This document shows, in pieces, positions 21,439 through 33,144 of a stretch of DNA of 64,000 bases. The stretch comes from Hyparrhenia diplandra (taxonomy: Eukaryota; Streptophyta; Magnoliopsida; Poales; Poaceae): NCBI GenBank assembly GCA_015847255.1, contig JADLZK010010433.1, positions 186,001 to 250,000 on the forward strand, read 5' to 3'. The translations under genes and the position numbers were made by a program. Below the pieces are notes generated by a model. That model saw nothing but the letters and a program-made list of their open reading frames with translations. It searched no databases and was not told where the DNA came from. Positions within the stretch are counted from its first letter, which is position 1. Every line of letters begins with the position of its first letter.

Positions 21439-22939
21439 TTTATAATTATTTTTGACGGAGTTTTAGGCTTTTAGGGTAAATAGATTTATTATATTTTTTC
21501 TACGCCGGACAGGAGACAGATCTATAATATGATCGTTCTCCGAAACAGGCAAGTCCTCATTTAAATTTCCACAAACGTGGTTGAGAACTGCGTCCAGACG
21601 TTCTTCCCTTTCATCATCGCTAGCAAGGTTATTAACCCTAAGTTTCGTTTTTTCTTTGAATTTGCACCGAGGACCATTCTATCAACCTCTAAATTTTTAA
21701 TAGCAATAATATCAGAGGAAGAAAGGTCAATGCCTACCCTACCAAGTTTTGAAAAAATAACAGAATCTGAAAAGCTAGAAAAAGAGGTACCTGAAGATTC
21801 GAGGTTCTTTTTCATTGCCATCCGTTCTGTCTTGCATAGGGTGTGCTCGTCCGCCCTTGTTGCATTCCTTTGGCTCCGTCGAAGAGGTGGAGTAGGGACA
21901 ATCGCCCCCGCCCCACCCGTGGCCAGATCAGCGTGCATGGCAACATCTGACAGCACCTCGACCGCTGCCCCAGTGGCCCCCATGTCCGAGGGAATCACCA
22001 GGGGCTGTTCCTCAGCAACATCAGCAACCGGCTTGGACACCTCGCTAGCAGCCCCGGCTAGCGGCTGCCGGTCAGCAGCTCCCCTCGTAACGTCTCCACC
22101 TGCAAAAACAGCAGCCTCCAGCTTCTCGAATGCCGCACTGTCGACCGCCGGCTGCAGATCCTTCTCATCAGCAGCGAACGCCGGTTCAGTTCCCACCTGT
22201 ACAATAAGGGTGGGAGCAGTAGCGATGGCCAGTTTCGCCTCGACGACAGCGGCATTCGCTGTTGCCAAGACGGGCGGTGTAGACTCCATAATAAAAGCAG
22301 CAGCAGCGCCGGCCAGCTGCACATCGCCGGCGTCGTCAGCTGCAGCGAACGTCCGCTTCTCAACGTCGTCGGTAGCCTCATTGGAAGCCGTTGCTGCCAA
22401 GGCGGGCGGCTGCTCAGCAGCAGCAGCCGGCTCGGGCAGAACAGCAGCATTGCTGGCCAGCTTCACATCGCCGGCATCGTCGTCTGTCACCGAGTGCACA
22501 GCAGTGGCAGCTGCAGCGAACACCCGCTTCACATCAACGTCGTCGATAACCGTTGCTGCCAAGGCCGGCGGCAGCACAGCAGCAGCAGCCGGCTCGGGCA
22601 GAACCATGGCAGCAGCGGCAGCCGGCTCGGGCACCATGGCAGCAGCAGCAGAGAACGGCTGCTCACCGCCGGCTTCGAGCGTCACCGAGCGCGAGGCGAC
22701 CGGCTGCCCAGCAGTATTAACCTCGTGCTCAAACGGGAAGCAGCAGCAGCGTCGTCTTCCACTGTCTCCGAGGTGAACACAGGCAGCTGCTCCTTGACTT
22801 CGCACTTCGACCATCCACCAGCATCATCATCCACAACCGCAGTGGCCTGAGTTAATGGCTCCACGAAAGCAGCCTTGGCCACTTCCCCAACAACCTGTTC
22901 AAAGTGGTCATACAAAGCAGTAGCAGATGTGGTTACAAT

Positions 22940-25900
22940 CACGGTTACCGGTCGGTTTGAAGTTTGAATTCAGCTGAATTCAAACGGCGCCCGGCGTTCG
23001 GTATAAATTCGGTAAACCGGGCGGTTTGGAATTTATACCGCCCGGTTTGAGCGGTATAAATTCCAAACCGCCAGGAAGTTTTGTTTTTTTTTAATTTTTT
23101 TTGAAGGAATTTTTGGTAGTTGCTTTGGACATTTTGATGTAAAAAGTGGCACACAATGCGGAAATAAATAGCATAAGTCAATACGGTAACAAAATGTGGT
23201 GGCATACAAATAATCAACGGCGTAGCATATACGGGAACACCCCATATCGGCACGACTCCTCATACTCGGCGGTAGACATAATAGAGATACCTCGCTGCTG
23301 AAGCAGGCGAGCCTTGTAATCTTGCCAAGTTAGCCCCGACCATACTGCTGTTGTCTCCCATTCTTCAACCAACCGATTGTAAAAATCGGGGTCTTCCCAT
23401 TCGTACACCCATCTAGTCATAGGCTGCGCGGACACGTCAGGAATGGGATAGGTATAAGAAGGCTGCGAGGTCTCATTTGTAGGAGGATGAGGAGTCTTGT
23501 GGAGTGCCGTAGTCCGCCCGCTGAATCGTACATCCTCTGCGCGAGTCCGGTTGGCCATGGTCACGGTCTTGAGTCGCATGTGTGAACTGGGTCTCGCCTG
23601 CAATCAACCATAATTAGTGGTCATAGACAGAAACAATTGTGCGTATGTAGGTTGAAGTGCAATTGATACCTGTGAAATGAAGACCTGCATAACCACTCGC
23701 ACCAGCACCGCTCCCACCAGCACCACTCGCACCAGCACCGCCACCGCCATACCCTCCACCACCGCCACCGCCATACTCTCCAGCACCGCCTTTATCGTTC
23801 CCACCATCGTCAGTCGTGTCATCACCTGAGGAGCCATCGTCAGTCGTGTTATTCCCACCATCGTCAGTCGTGTCATCTGAGCCAGTTTCTTTTCCTCGCC
23901 GCTTGGAGGGAGCCTTCCTAGGCGGCATTTGCTGCTTCCTCTTCCCCATGTGAGTTTGACCCACATTTCTACGGGCCCAATCACTGATGTTATCATCCCC
24001 GTCGCCGACGTAGATCCTCGGTTGCTATATGGTCACACTGCCAACACAAGCAAATAATAGAAGGTGAGGTGGACATACATTTATATATATATATATATAT
24101 ATATAAATATAAATTGTTACGACAATATTTGATGGCGGAGGGACGCCCACTTCGTCGAGAATCGTCATCAAGAACCGGTGCTGGTTAGATCGGCCGTACT
24201 CCATCCATTCCCTAATCGGATTGCTCCGATCATAGAATGAGAACGGTGAACCGGTCAATGAAGTCATCATCATCATAATTCCTTGGTGGGGTAACATCCG
24301 CAAGTCGCAGCCGAAGGTTGTAGTTGACATAAACAAGCTTGTTCAATTTTTTGTGCGACAACCTATTCCGAACCTTGGTATGCAGCAAGGCAAATGTACT
24401 CCAGTTCGCCGCATCCTTTGGAGGAGACACATTGTGCAACAAGCCGCAAAAGCAAGGCGCTGCAACATTGAGTACTTCTACCAAATATCATCCACCAACT
24501 GGCTGCAAAGGTACCACATTATATTAGCTATATGTTTTAGTATAAGAAACCTATTGGGCCACAGTATATGAGGTAGAAAATACTTACATGGGGATGTCCT
24601 TGGATCAAGCGCCATTTTCTGAGCCAATTCTGTGCCAAACTCACCAATCTTCTGGCGGAAAATCTCAGCCTCCCCGCAATGCACGCAGACGGCGCTCTCG
24701 GATCTGTCATTCTCTGAAATGTCTCCTTTAGGCCACCGAACATTTCTGGAGTTGGATCCAGATTATATGAGAGACTTGGATTTAATACAGCAATACGCAA
24801 CATAAATTCGTATAAGCAAGCGGTAAGTATTAAATATATATAGCTTGCGAAATAAACACACAACCCATTATCATACCTCGATCCCACATACGTCCCGATG
24901 TAGGCGTCGGCAATCCTTTTGTCCATAATCGCTTTATATTCGCTCCATGTCCTGGTTGTTTCTTCCAAAGAATGACTCCATCTCCCTGTTTACAACTCTG
25001 GTATTCGTACACCACATCAGCCATGTTCGGGCGCTTGTCTTGATCGGCGAAACGAAGGAATTTGTAAATTGGTTCCACTGTGCCGACGATGTAGGCCAAT
25101 CCATCCCACCACTGGATACTTGACAATCTTGCATGAGCATATGCACCTTTCCGCAGACTTTGCCCACTTGCTTTGCAAAAACTCAGGAGATCCCATCCCT
25201 TTGCATGAACTTCTCACGTTTCCGAAGAAAAACTCTCCATAAACATGTAGTTGGTCCCAAATCTAGTGGCATTTCACTTGACCAACTCACCACCAATTGC
25301 TTTCCTCATCATATTATTCAACCCGAATAGTTGTGCAACCAATTTGAAATTTTCTTACACGCGGCTATCATACCCGAATGATCGGTCCGGTCACCAATAT
25401 CCTTCGACATCAAGTTGATGGTGTGTGCAAGACAAGGTGTCCAAACAATGTGAGCCCACTCATGCTTCAGGTTGGTTGCAAGCTTTCTTGTAGTTGGAGC
25501 CGTTGTCGGTCACCACATGGACAATATCTTTGGGGCCAATCTCCAACACCACTTGCCGAATCTTCGAAAAAAGGCACAACATTTATTATTTATATACATA
25601 TATATAAACTAAAAAGAACAACATGACAACTATATTTAGGAGGTGCACATACACCGTACAAGTACTTATGATCTTGACTTTTTCGGTTGCATCAATAGAC
25701 TTGTGAAACCATGTGATCCCATTGCAATAAATCATGAAGTTGATCACACTCATTCTAGTTGGGCCAGTCCAAGAATCACACATCAAAGTGACGCCATAGG
25801 TGGCCCGGTCCTTACGAAACTTGACGTACTTATCCTTCAAGTCTTTCTCATTCTCATCTAGGTACTTGCCATCGATCTCCCTTCCAATTGGGTGACGTGA

Positions 25901-27411
25901 TGCCTTCACCTGAAACAATAAGGGAATAATAAGAACACGGAAGAACAATGAGACCACCTGAAACCATCAATCTCCAAGTATAGGTACTTACCCCATACGT
26001 GTCTCTCGGATGGCATCGATAAAGTACGGATTGTCGGCATTTCGTCCGGGTTGTCCTACATAATGGAACCACTTTGACCAAGCTTTACCAATAGCTTGCT
26101 TGGCATTTTGCCCTTCTGGCGTCGGGCCCCCTGTATCAATCCTTGGTTGGGTCATTCCCTCCGCTACCACCGCGGGCGCTGGTAGTCCTCCACCACTACG
26201 GGAGTCTCCTGCGTGAACCTGATCTCCTGGCTCTTGAACATCCTTTGAAGTGGATTGCTACGTCCACCACCACGCCACCCGCACCACCACTACCCCCTCC
26301 ACGCTCATAATGTCCTCCCATGTCTGCTGCACCCTCTGTTGGTACTCATATTCAGCTCTCATTTGCTCAAGCGCTTAGCGCACTGAGCCTCATATTCCTC
26401 CTCGCCCATGACATAGTTTCCCTCACAATGCGGCACTTTCACGTGCCGGTCATCACGAGCCCCGTCATTAGCCTTCTTCTTCGATTTGTCAAGGTCTCGC
26501 CGGAAGTAGTCACGCACATCCGGAGGCACATGGTTGCAATGCAACACCTCGGACCAGCGGCCAGACCAAGTCTTTGCTTGAACCTTGTGCAACCACCGCC
26601 CGGATTTTTCGGTGTGACGGTAGTTGCACTTCAAATCGGAGCAAGATTTTCACCGTGCTCCCGGACCGGGTCTCTCGGTCTCCCGGATATTGTCTACTGC
26701 GCATAAACCATACGGACAACACAAAGTCACCAACAATATATATTTATATAATAGAAACCAACAATATATATATACAATATATCTATATAATATCCATACA
26801 ATATATACCTACAATATATATATATACAATATACCTAAATCAAAAAAAAAAAAAAAAACTCACCTCGGTCCCCGGCTAACGCTGGCGCCGGTCGGAAATC
26901 GGAGAAACATTTCGATAAAGAAGCGTCCGCCCGATCACCGGACGGCGCGGGCGGCGGCGCTGATGCCGCGCTTGCACGCCCGGAAAACGCTGCTCGGGCG
27001 GTTTCTCCGGCCGCGCTGGCGGAAGGCGACGGCGGCGGGCGGACGGGGCGGACGCGAGCGGATAAGCTTCTAGGGGCGCGTTTGAACCCCCCCCGCTTGC
27101 CACGCCTTATCCGCAGCCGGGGAGGCCAATGGGCCTCATGGGCCTTGACGGGCCGGGGCCAGCGTTTTTTTTTTTTTCAAACTTCAATTCAAATTTTTTA
27201 TACCAAACGAACTCAAATTTGAAAAAATTTTACACCATTGGCTTCTATAAATCACGAACTATTTTACTGAGAATTTTTCAACGATTTTTTTTTAAATTTT
27301 ACATTTTGAATTTGGCTTCTTTTATACCGCCGGTCCGGTAACGGACCGGACCGGTTTTTTCGGTAACCGCGGTTTACCGCGATAAACCGAAGCGGGAGAA
27401 AAAAAACCGTG
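22940..27411 (-). mobile_element. hAT DNA transposon (4.47 kb) inside the LINE
   Basis: The exact 8-bp target duplication gttacaat lies at 22932-22939 and 27412-27419. Short terminal inverted repeats CACGGTT / AACCGTG are present, and both subterminal zones are rich in accggt/cggtttacc motifs (22945-23075 and 27325-27400). It carries a degraded transposase on the minus strand. It inserted in LINE ORF1, so it is younger than the LINE. Confidence 0.92.
24025..27103 (-). pseudogene. hAT transposase, multi-exon and degraded
   Basis: A possible first exon starts at 27103 (MASGGGSNAPLEAYPLASAP) and ends at a good donor (ccgag|gtgagt, about 26866). A BED-finger-like region follows the acceptor gcgcag near 26704 (CNYRHTEKSGRW..., about 26640-26360). 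A DUF659 block ATYGVTLMCDSWTGPTRM with FHKSIDATEKVK lies at about 25800-25660. KFLRFADQDKRPNMADVVYE lies at about 25066-25000. The C-terminal dimerisation region is at about 24440-24330 (DAANWSTFALLHTKVRNRLS) and 24240-24130. A Gly/Asp-rich tail lies at 23960-23620. Reading frames shift repeatedly, so it is not active as it stands. Confidence 0.85.
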
Positions 27412-29855
27412 GTTACAATGGCACCCATCTCATGAGCACTAGGTGGCGACACATGGTAGGTGAGCAAGGGTAAACCGCCTGCCTCGGCCGGACAGAGCTG
27501 AAACTCTCCACTATCAAAAGCACCACTTCCCAGCCCAGGATGATGTTTAATTGGAGGAGCTCGCAAATAATTATACATGGTTAGTTCATCCCCGGAGAAA
27601 GGTGAAATCAGCTCAATATTCTTCTCCTTCCCGGCCAGAGATTTGATACTAACTTCTTCACTAAGCTTCTCAGTCACCACAGTGGCCTGTTTATGAGGAG
27701 CACCACCTTGTGACTGTGGTGGAAGAGAGCTAGACGAAGAGGAAGCGCCCGTCACGAGACCTTTTGTTTTGGATCATCAATATTTTTACGCTTCCTTCAT
27801 CCTCTTATCACCATCAAGATCTTTGTCTTCATCACCCGGAGATCATCATCAACAAGATTAAAATCAGGAGCTGCTTCGTCTGCGGCTTGAAATAAAGACG
27901 ATCTGATTCCCCTTGACACTGAACATGACCATAAGGAGGGATTTTCTTAGCATCGAAAACCGCCACCAAAATTCTAATTTCTCCGTCTTCCTCAGGTGAT
28001 ACACGTCCACCTTTTGTGTAGCACCAATCATTGTTCCAACAGCCCACAAAGGTAAGAAAGAACGCAGAGGACGTGGTACATTGGTAACCGTCACCCAAAC
28101 CTTATCGAGCACTTTGATAGGCTTAACATCATCAACATACTCCTTGATCAAAGCGGTACCTTCCTTGTTTTTGTCGTGATCTGTCTCAATAGCCACCAAG
28201 CGATCCAATTCCTCCTTGCTTTCGAAAGGAACGATGTATGTTCGACCCGCACTTCCCGCACTTCCCATTGCCAACGGGAATGATCCTTGAAAGTTCGGAC
28301 AGCAATAAAGCAGGTGGAACCTCACCCAGATTATACCGTGATCCGGAGCAGCTACTGCATTCGAGAGGAGGGACAATGTCGTTGTGGTTGGCAGCTTGGA
28401 TCTCAAAGAAGCCCATGCCATCTTCAAAGGGCACCACAGTAGGCAACCGAAGGTTTAGGTCCACGCAACAAGCGGACACCGATTAGTGTAATGATCCTCG
28501 CAAGCAAATGACACACTCCCGGTTCCCGGTCTCTTCCGCTTAGCCCTGCCCGGATCTTCAATGTTTGATTCCCCAAGTGCGATTGCCGGCCGCGGCATGG
28601 GGTGCAGCCCGGCCGTCGGCATCCTGTGATGCAACGATATCGACGGGTAACTCCACTGCCGCAGCCCCCATATCCGCCGCGATTAGCACTGCCAGCAGGC
28701 TCCGGAGCCACACCGCGCGCCCGATCAGCACCTCGCCCGCGTACGGCCGCCGCGCTGCGACCATGATCAGTCGCCGGTCCACGACCACGATCGGTCGGCT
28801 GTCGCCGCGACCAGCGGATCACGATCACCTGCTCCACGTCCACGCTCCGCCGCACCACGCGGCCGCGCTCCCGCGACCAGCCATGCCGCGATCCAGGCTC
28901 TTGATCGGTACGCCTCTTCACGATTGCGACTCCCTCCACCACCACGATCTCGACCGACCCACGATCTGGCCCCGACGCCGGAATCGGCGACCTTGGCCAC
29001 CAGCCATGAGTGCTTTGCTTTCGATATGATGGCTTGGATGAGGGAGACTCCGCGGCACTACGAGGGATGAGGCGGCGCCTAGGGTTCCCGGTGAAAGGAG
29101 TCGCGATCCTGTTGGGACTGAACTTCGGTCGATAGGAGAGTCCGAGGGGCTGGACCGGTATGGCTGGGACCCAAAGGAGGGAACGGGTCGAGAAAGACCG
29201 GGCACAATTTTCTCCACCCGCTCCCTACTCGCAGCATTTGAAATACGATCCAACAAATCCGGATCGGCTTGTGAAACGTCGGCGATGTCATCACCGACGG
29301 GAAGAAATTCCCAAAGCGTCACCGTTGGAGATTTCCTCGGTGGTGGAAGCGGCCCCTTCGGAGAGATTTCCATGGGGTTTCGCTAGTCTTGGAGGTGGCC
29401 CCGACTTGAGCTTGACCCCGCGCGAGACATGTCTCTCACCTTCCGCCGATTGAATGCCGGCGGCTTGAGGAGGAGTCGAAAGCTTCAAAGAGGAAGTCTT
29501 GCCGTCCACTTTGGCTGCATAGATCTTGGCTAAAGAATCCCAACACCGATGTACTCACACTCGGACTCGAGTCGGAGTCCCAAAATTTGCCTTCCATCCT
29601 CTTTGGATTCGACGAAGGATGAGGGAAATCAGCGAAGATGATGCATTTGTCTCGCCCGCTTCAAGATCGACATGGAGAGGGGGATCCTTCGCCGTGATCC
29701 TACATAAAAGCCTTCTTGATTGATGGCGCTAAGGACACCGGGCGGCATCCCCCATGGAAAGAAGAGAAGCCGCCGGGGAAGGGCTCGGCGGGGGGGAACA
29801 CCGGCGAGAAACGATTCACTCTCTAGTTTCTTGTATCATTGTGAATAGAGCTCGA

Positions 29856-29918
29856 GAGCCAAGGCTTGGATAAGAAGGAAGGCGAGGTCGCAGGCAGCAG
29901 CGTCGATGGAACACAAGG
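29856..29918. other. Host sequence right of the LINE
   Basis: gagccaaggcttggataagaaggaaggcgaggtcgcag matches 41008-41045 closely. This identifies it as the continuation of block A flank interrupted by the LINE. Confidence 0.8.
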
Positions 29919-30200
29919 CTGGTGTTTAGATGCCAAAGTTGGTGCAAAATTTTGGAGGGACGTGACATGTATGTCACATCGCATTACTGTAGCACGTTTC
30001 GTTTGTTTGTGGTAAATATTATCCTACCATGGCGAAACTAGACTTAAAAGATTAGATCTCGCAAAGTACATCTAAACTGTGTAATTAGTTATTTTTTTAC
30101 CTATATTTGATGCTTCATGCATGTGCGGCATTTTGATGTGATGGGGAATCTTCTTTTTGTATAGTGAAATTTGGGAGGAAATTTGGTATCTAAACACACC
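29919..30200. mobile_element. MITE (M2), same family as M1
   Basis: Ends ggtgtttagatgcca and tggtatctaaacacac are inverted repeats. The body shares tgtagcacgtttcgtttg, ggtaaatattatcctaccatgg and actgtgtaattagtta with M3 and M4. Confidence 0.8.
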
Positions 30201-30558
30201 CGCCGGAACAGGGAAGACTGGAGCTGCAGGCCTGGCGGCATTGGAAAGGCTCTCCCAAGGCTGTCCGTCCACCGTCTCCCAGGCAGACGCCAGCTTAGAC
30301 TGCTGCACCTCTGCATGCCTGTCGTTTTGGGGAGGGTATGAGCAAACCCGATCTTATCCATGTTCAAACGCCTAACGTCGATCCCTAGCGAACGTAGTTT
30401 GTCATAACCGTTTTCATTTCCCGTATTTCTAAATTATTACAAATATTAATTAACTGAGTGTTTTCGATTTTAAGAGTTATTGTGTCATTAGTCTAGGTGT
30501 TAACTCTTTTTAACCGTAGCTACTCTGGAGCAGTATTGGCTAATGAAGACATGAACAT
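30201..30558. repeat. Duplicated flank, also at about 38757-38960 and 42056-42300
   Basis: The shared run includes tgagcaaacccgatcttatcc, tttcatttcccgtatttctaaattattacaaatat and taattaactgagtgtttt. No coding content was recognised. Confidence 0.75.
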
Positions 30559-31358
30559 AGAGATTTCTTCCAATAACGATAGCCGCCGCCTCCTAGGGTT
30601 GCTCGCGAAGGAAAGAAGAGGTCGGGCGACACCGCCGCCGCCACTGCCCGTATGGCCCCGCTCCTCTTCTCCGGCCTCGCTGCCGATGGTGACGAGGAGC
30701 GGGGTCCGTCCCTTTAACGGCCTTTGTCTTCATAGGGTTTTGGTCGAGTCCTAGGTCTAGGGTTTGCTCGCCGTCGATGTTCGGCGGTGGAGTTAGGTTT
30801 TGCCCTGCGGTTTTTTTTTCTTGGTGACGCCCGGCGATGCGGAAGCGGCGACGATGCAGCGGAATAAATTTCGCAGCTTCTTCCGTTCTCGGTGGCGATC
30901 TTTTCCGACGTCAACGGAGAGGCTTTGTGGAGACCTATCCAGGAGTCGAGGGCCGGCGCATCGTCGTCTTCTTCAGGTGATGATGTTGTTGACCCTGTTA
31001 ATCTCAAGGAAGATGTTCTTTGGTGAAAATCGGAGCTTTGCTCGGGTTGCCGGCGGTGGAATCGAAGGATGCGTCATGGGTACGGGAGTTGGCCGATGCG
31101 CTGAGAGGCAGTTTATTCGGCTGATTCGCCTAGAAGTAAGTCCTCCTCTGCGGCCTCCACCTTGTGGAGTTTGGCTCTGGTGCCCTACGACGATTGGGAA
31201 GCAGCTTCGACGGCGGTGACGAACGGATCTCTGAAGGCTTCGAGGAAGATGAACAGGAGTTTTGTACTTCTTTATAATTTCCTTTTCTTGAGATTTCTGT
31301 TTGTAAAAGGGTCGGTGTAATGCACCAAGATTAATACATGTTCCTTCTAAAAAAAAAA
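30559..31358 (+). mobile_element. 800-bp retroposed element with poly(A), family not recognised
   Basis: It is flanked by gaagacatgaacat (30545-30558) and gaaggcatgaacat (31359-31372), one mismatch in 14. It ends in a 10-base A-run (31349-31358) after a 3' UTR-like stretch (ttgtaaaagggtcggtgtaatgcaccaag). The 5' half is GC-rich (gccgccgcctcctagggttg). No RT domain is present and the open frames are short. It could be a non-autonomous LINE derivative or a retroposed transcript. Confidence 0.7.
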
Positions 31359-31471
31359 GAAGGCATGAACATTGGCTCCTGGCCTTGCGTTGTGTCCCAT
31401 CGACTCTGCGACCAGAGAAGCCTTCCTTGCTATGCTATGCAGGCCGACTGCGGACAGCTGAGCATCAATCG

Positions 31472-31738
31472 GGGCCTCGTTTAGATGGCAAAAATTTCTA
31501 ACCTTTTCACCACTTTCTCTCCATCACATCACATTAAATACACCAAAAGACATATGTTTGGAGTATTAAATGTAGGTAAAAAAAATAACTAATTACACAG
31601 TTTAGATGTACATTCCGAGACGATTCTTTTGAGCCTAATTACTACATGGTACGATAATATTTACCACTAACAAACGAAACGTGCTACAGTGTCCGATGTG
31701 ACATGCGGTTATAATTTTTAGCCATTTAAACAAGGCCC
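31472..31738. mobile_element. MITE (M3)
   Basis: Ends GGGCCTCGTTTAGATGGC and GCCATTTAAACAAGGCCC are near-perfect inverted repeats. The body is in the opposite orientation to M2 and M4 (ctaattacacagtttagatg, aaacgaaacgtgctacagt). Confidence 0.85.
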
Positions 31739-31759
31739 GGCTACGTGACGGACGCAGCT

Positions 31760-31840
31760 CGGCCGTGACCTGCCCGCCGCCCGGCAAGGCGATGATAGTG
31801 GGCTGGTGGCTGGCGGTGTCGTTGCGGACGGCTGTTGCAT
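31760..31840. repeat. Dispersed host motif 'cctgcccgccgcccggcaa'
   Basis: tgacctgcccgccgcccggc with aaggcgatg recurs at about 49246-49275. It also occurs as the two flanks of the LTR at 46590-47870, where it was split by insertions. Confidence 0.75.
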
Positions 31841-31944
31841 TCCGTACAATGGAAGTACTCCTAAATGAGCTGCGCGGCCGGAGGAGACGGCTCACTCTTC
31901 CTTCCTACAGAATAGCGTCCCATCTCATGGACGCTGCAAACATG

Positions 31945-32016
31945 CCTCACTCTTCCTTCCCATCCAAGCCTCACTCTTCCTTCCCATCCAAGCCTCACTC
32001 TTCCTTCCTATCCAAG
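31945..32016 (+). repeat. 24-bp tandem repeat, 3 copies
   Basis: Unit cctcactcttccttcccatc plus caag, three times, with one change in the last copy. Confidence 0.9.
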
Positions 32017-33144
32017 CTGCCTATGAAGCATTGAGCGGTTGAGCCCTTGACCTGAAATAAAGTAAATAAGGAAATCCCCTTTCGAAAATGAGTTTCCGCA
32101 GCTGTTTCATTCGCACATCCAAACTTACCATCTCCACTACAACATCGCTATCAGTGGGTGCTTTAAAAACATGATCGAGGAAAGAAAAGCGAAGCGCTGG
32201 CTGATTTGTACTTGCTCCTTGTCCGAGAGTGGGTGCGGCCGTGCTGAGCAGTCACCGTTCACTAGGAGCAAAATGAATAGTGTCGTACTACATGTGCAGC
32301 TGAGGCGGCGCCTGTGCTAGTTACGACGGCCGCTCGCTGCCTGACCCGCGGCGGAGCGACGGTCGAGCGTTGCGCCTGGCCTGCACGGGACTGGAGTCGC
32401 CAAGGGAAGCAGCGCAGGCACTGCTCCGCACCGCACAGGGATCGGGTGTACAGCTGTGACGTGCATTGGTTTACAGATCAAATCTTTACCTTGTCTTTGC
32501 TCACACGTTATCTTCTTCTTCTTGAATACGCAAAATATTTTCAGCTCACACATTGTCAGTCCATTAAAGCTTTGCCCTCTCCCATCAACGGATTTACTAC
32601 CCTCTATCAACTTACCTCAGCCGGCTTGCCACCGGTGTGAACTTATTACCTCTGTTGGACTGCTTTTTTCCTGGAGGCTGGATTCATGAAGTGTGCTTTC
32701 TAATTATTTAATTCACTTATCTTCCATTTGAACAGGAGGACTCTCATCCTAAGATCGCGATGTGCTTCTAGGTAAGGTTATGGACTTATGGTTTGGTCCC
32801 TTCCAGCGAAAGCGAAATGCAAGCAAAGCAAGGAGGTTAAACATAGGCGTGCTCACTGGACCTGTTCCTCTACAGTGTTGGGTGTGTTCTCTTAAGTCCG
32901 GAGCCATGGACTGCATCCTTTTGTTCTGTTTCAGCGTATTCGTGGGTTCGTTTGTTCTGTTTCGGTTTATTCTCTACCATCTTGTTTCTCCCACATAATG
33001 CAATTGAATAAGCCAAAAATAAAATAGCTTGTGAGTACTGCAGAGTCAAATGCTACAAACTTGGCCGAGATGGAGAACCGGAGATGCAGGGGGGCTTCGG
33101 CATGCAAGACAAAAGGTTATGTGTAGATATAATTGTAATGAAGT

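Larger units (their letters stand above)
21561..29509 (-). pseudogene. LINE ORF1 (DUF4283-like), split by hAT transposon
   Basis: The 5' part lies at 29509-27420. It starts near MDGKTSSLKLSTPPQAAG, later has TYIVPFESKEELDRLVA and VWVTVTNVPRPLRSFLPLWA (DUF4283-like, about 28240-28060), and runs to HEMGAIVTT at the hAT junction. The 3' part continues from IVTTSATALYDHFEQVV at 22939 through a long Ala/Val/Pro-rich low-complexity region (22814-21840) to 21561. The shared IVTT residues are the 8-bp target duplication. A Cys/His cluster (FACEDHYTNRC in one frame, about 28510-28475) may be the knuckle. Several frameshifts are present. Role in the family: nucleic-acid-binding ORF1 protein. Confidence 0.82.
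17655..29855 (-). mobile_element. L1-type LINE, near full length, with a nested hAT transposon
   Basis: The element lies on the minus strand. Its 3' poly(A) is the T-run at 17654-17663 and its 5' end is at about 29855. It is flanked by the exact 12-bp repeat gagccaaggctt at 17643-17654 and 29856-29867. An empty paralogous site is present at 41008-41030 (gagccaaggctggataagaa), which continues as the right flank here does. Without the 4472-bp hAT and its 8-bp duplication the LINE is about 7.7 kb. It carries ORF1 (DUF4283-like) and ORF2 (endonuclease, RT, zf-RVT), both broken by frameshifts. Confidence 0.93.

Noticed and set aside
21577..22776. 399-aa open frame on the plus strand
   Set aside because: It is the reverse-strand shadow of the Ala/Val/Pro-rich part of LINE ORF1; low-complexity GC-rich codons leave both strands open.
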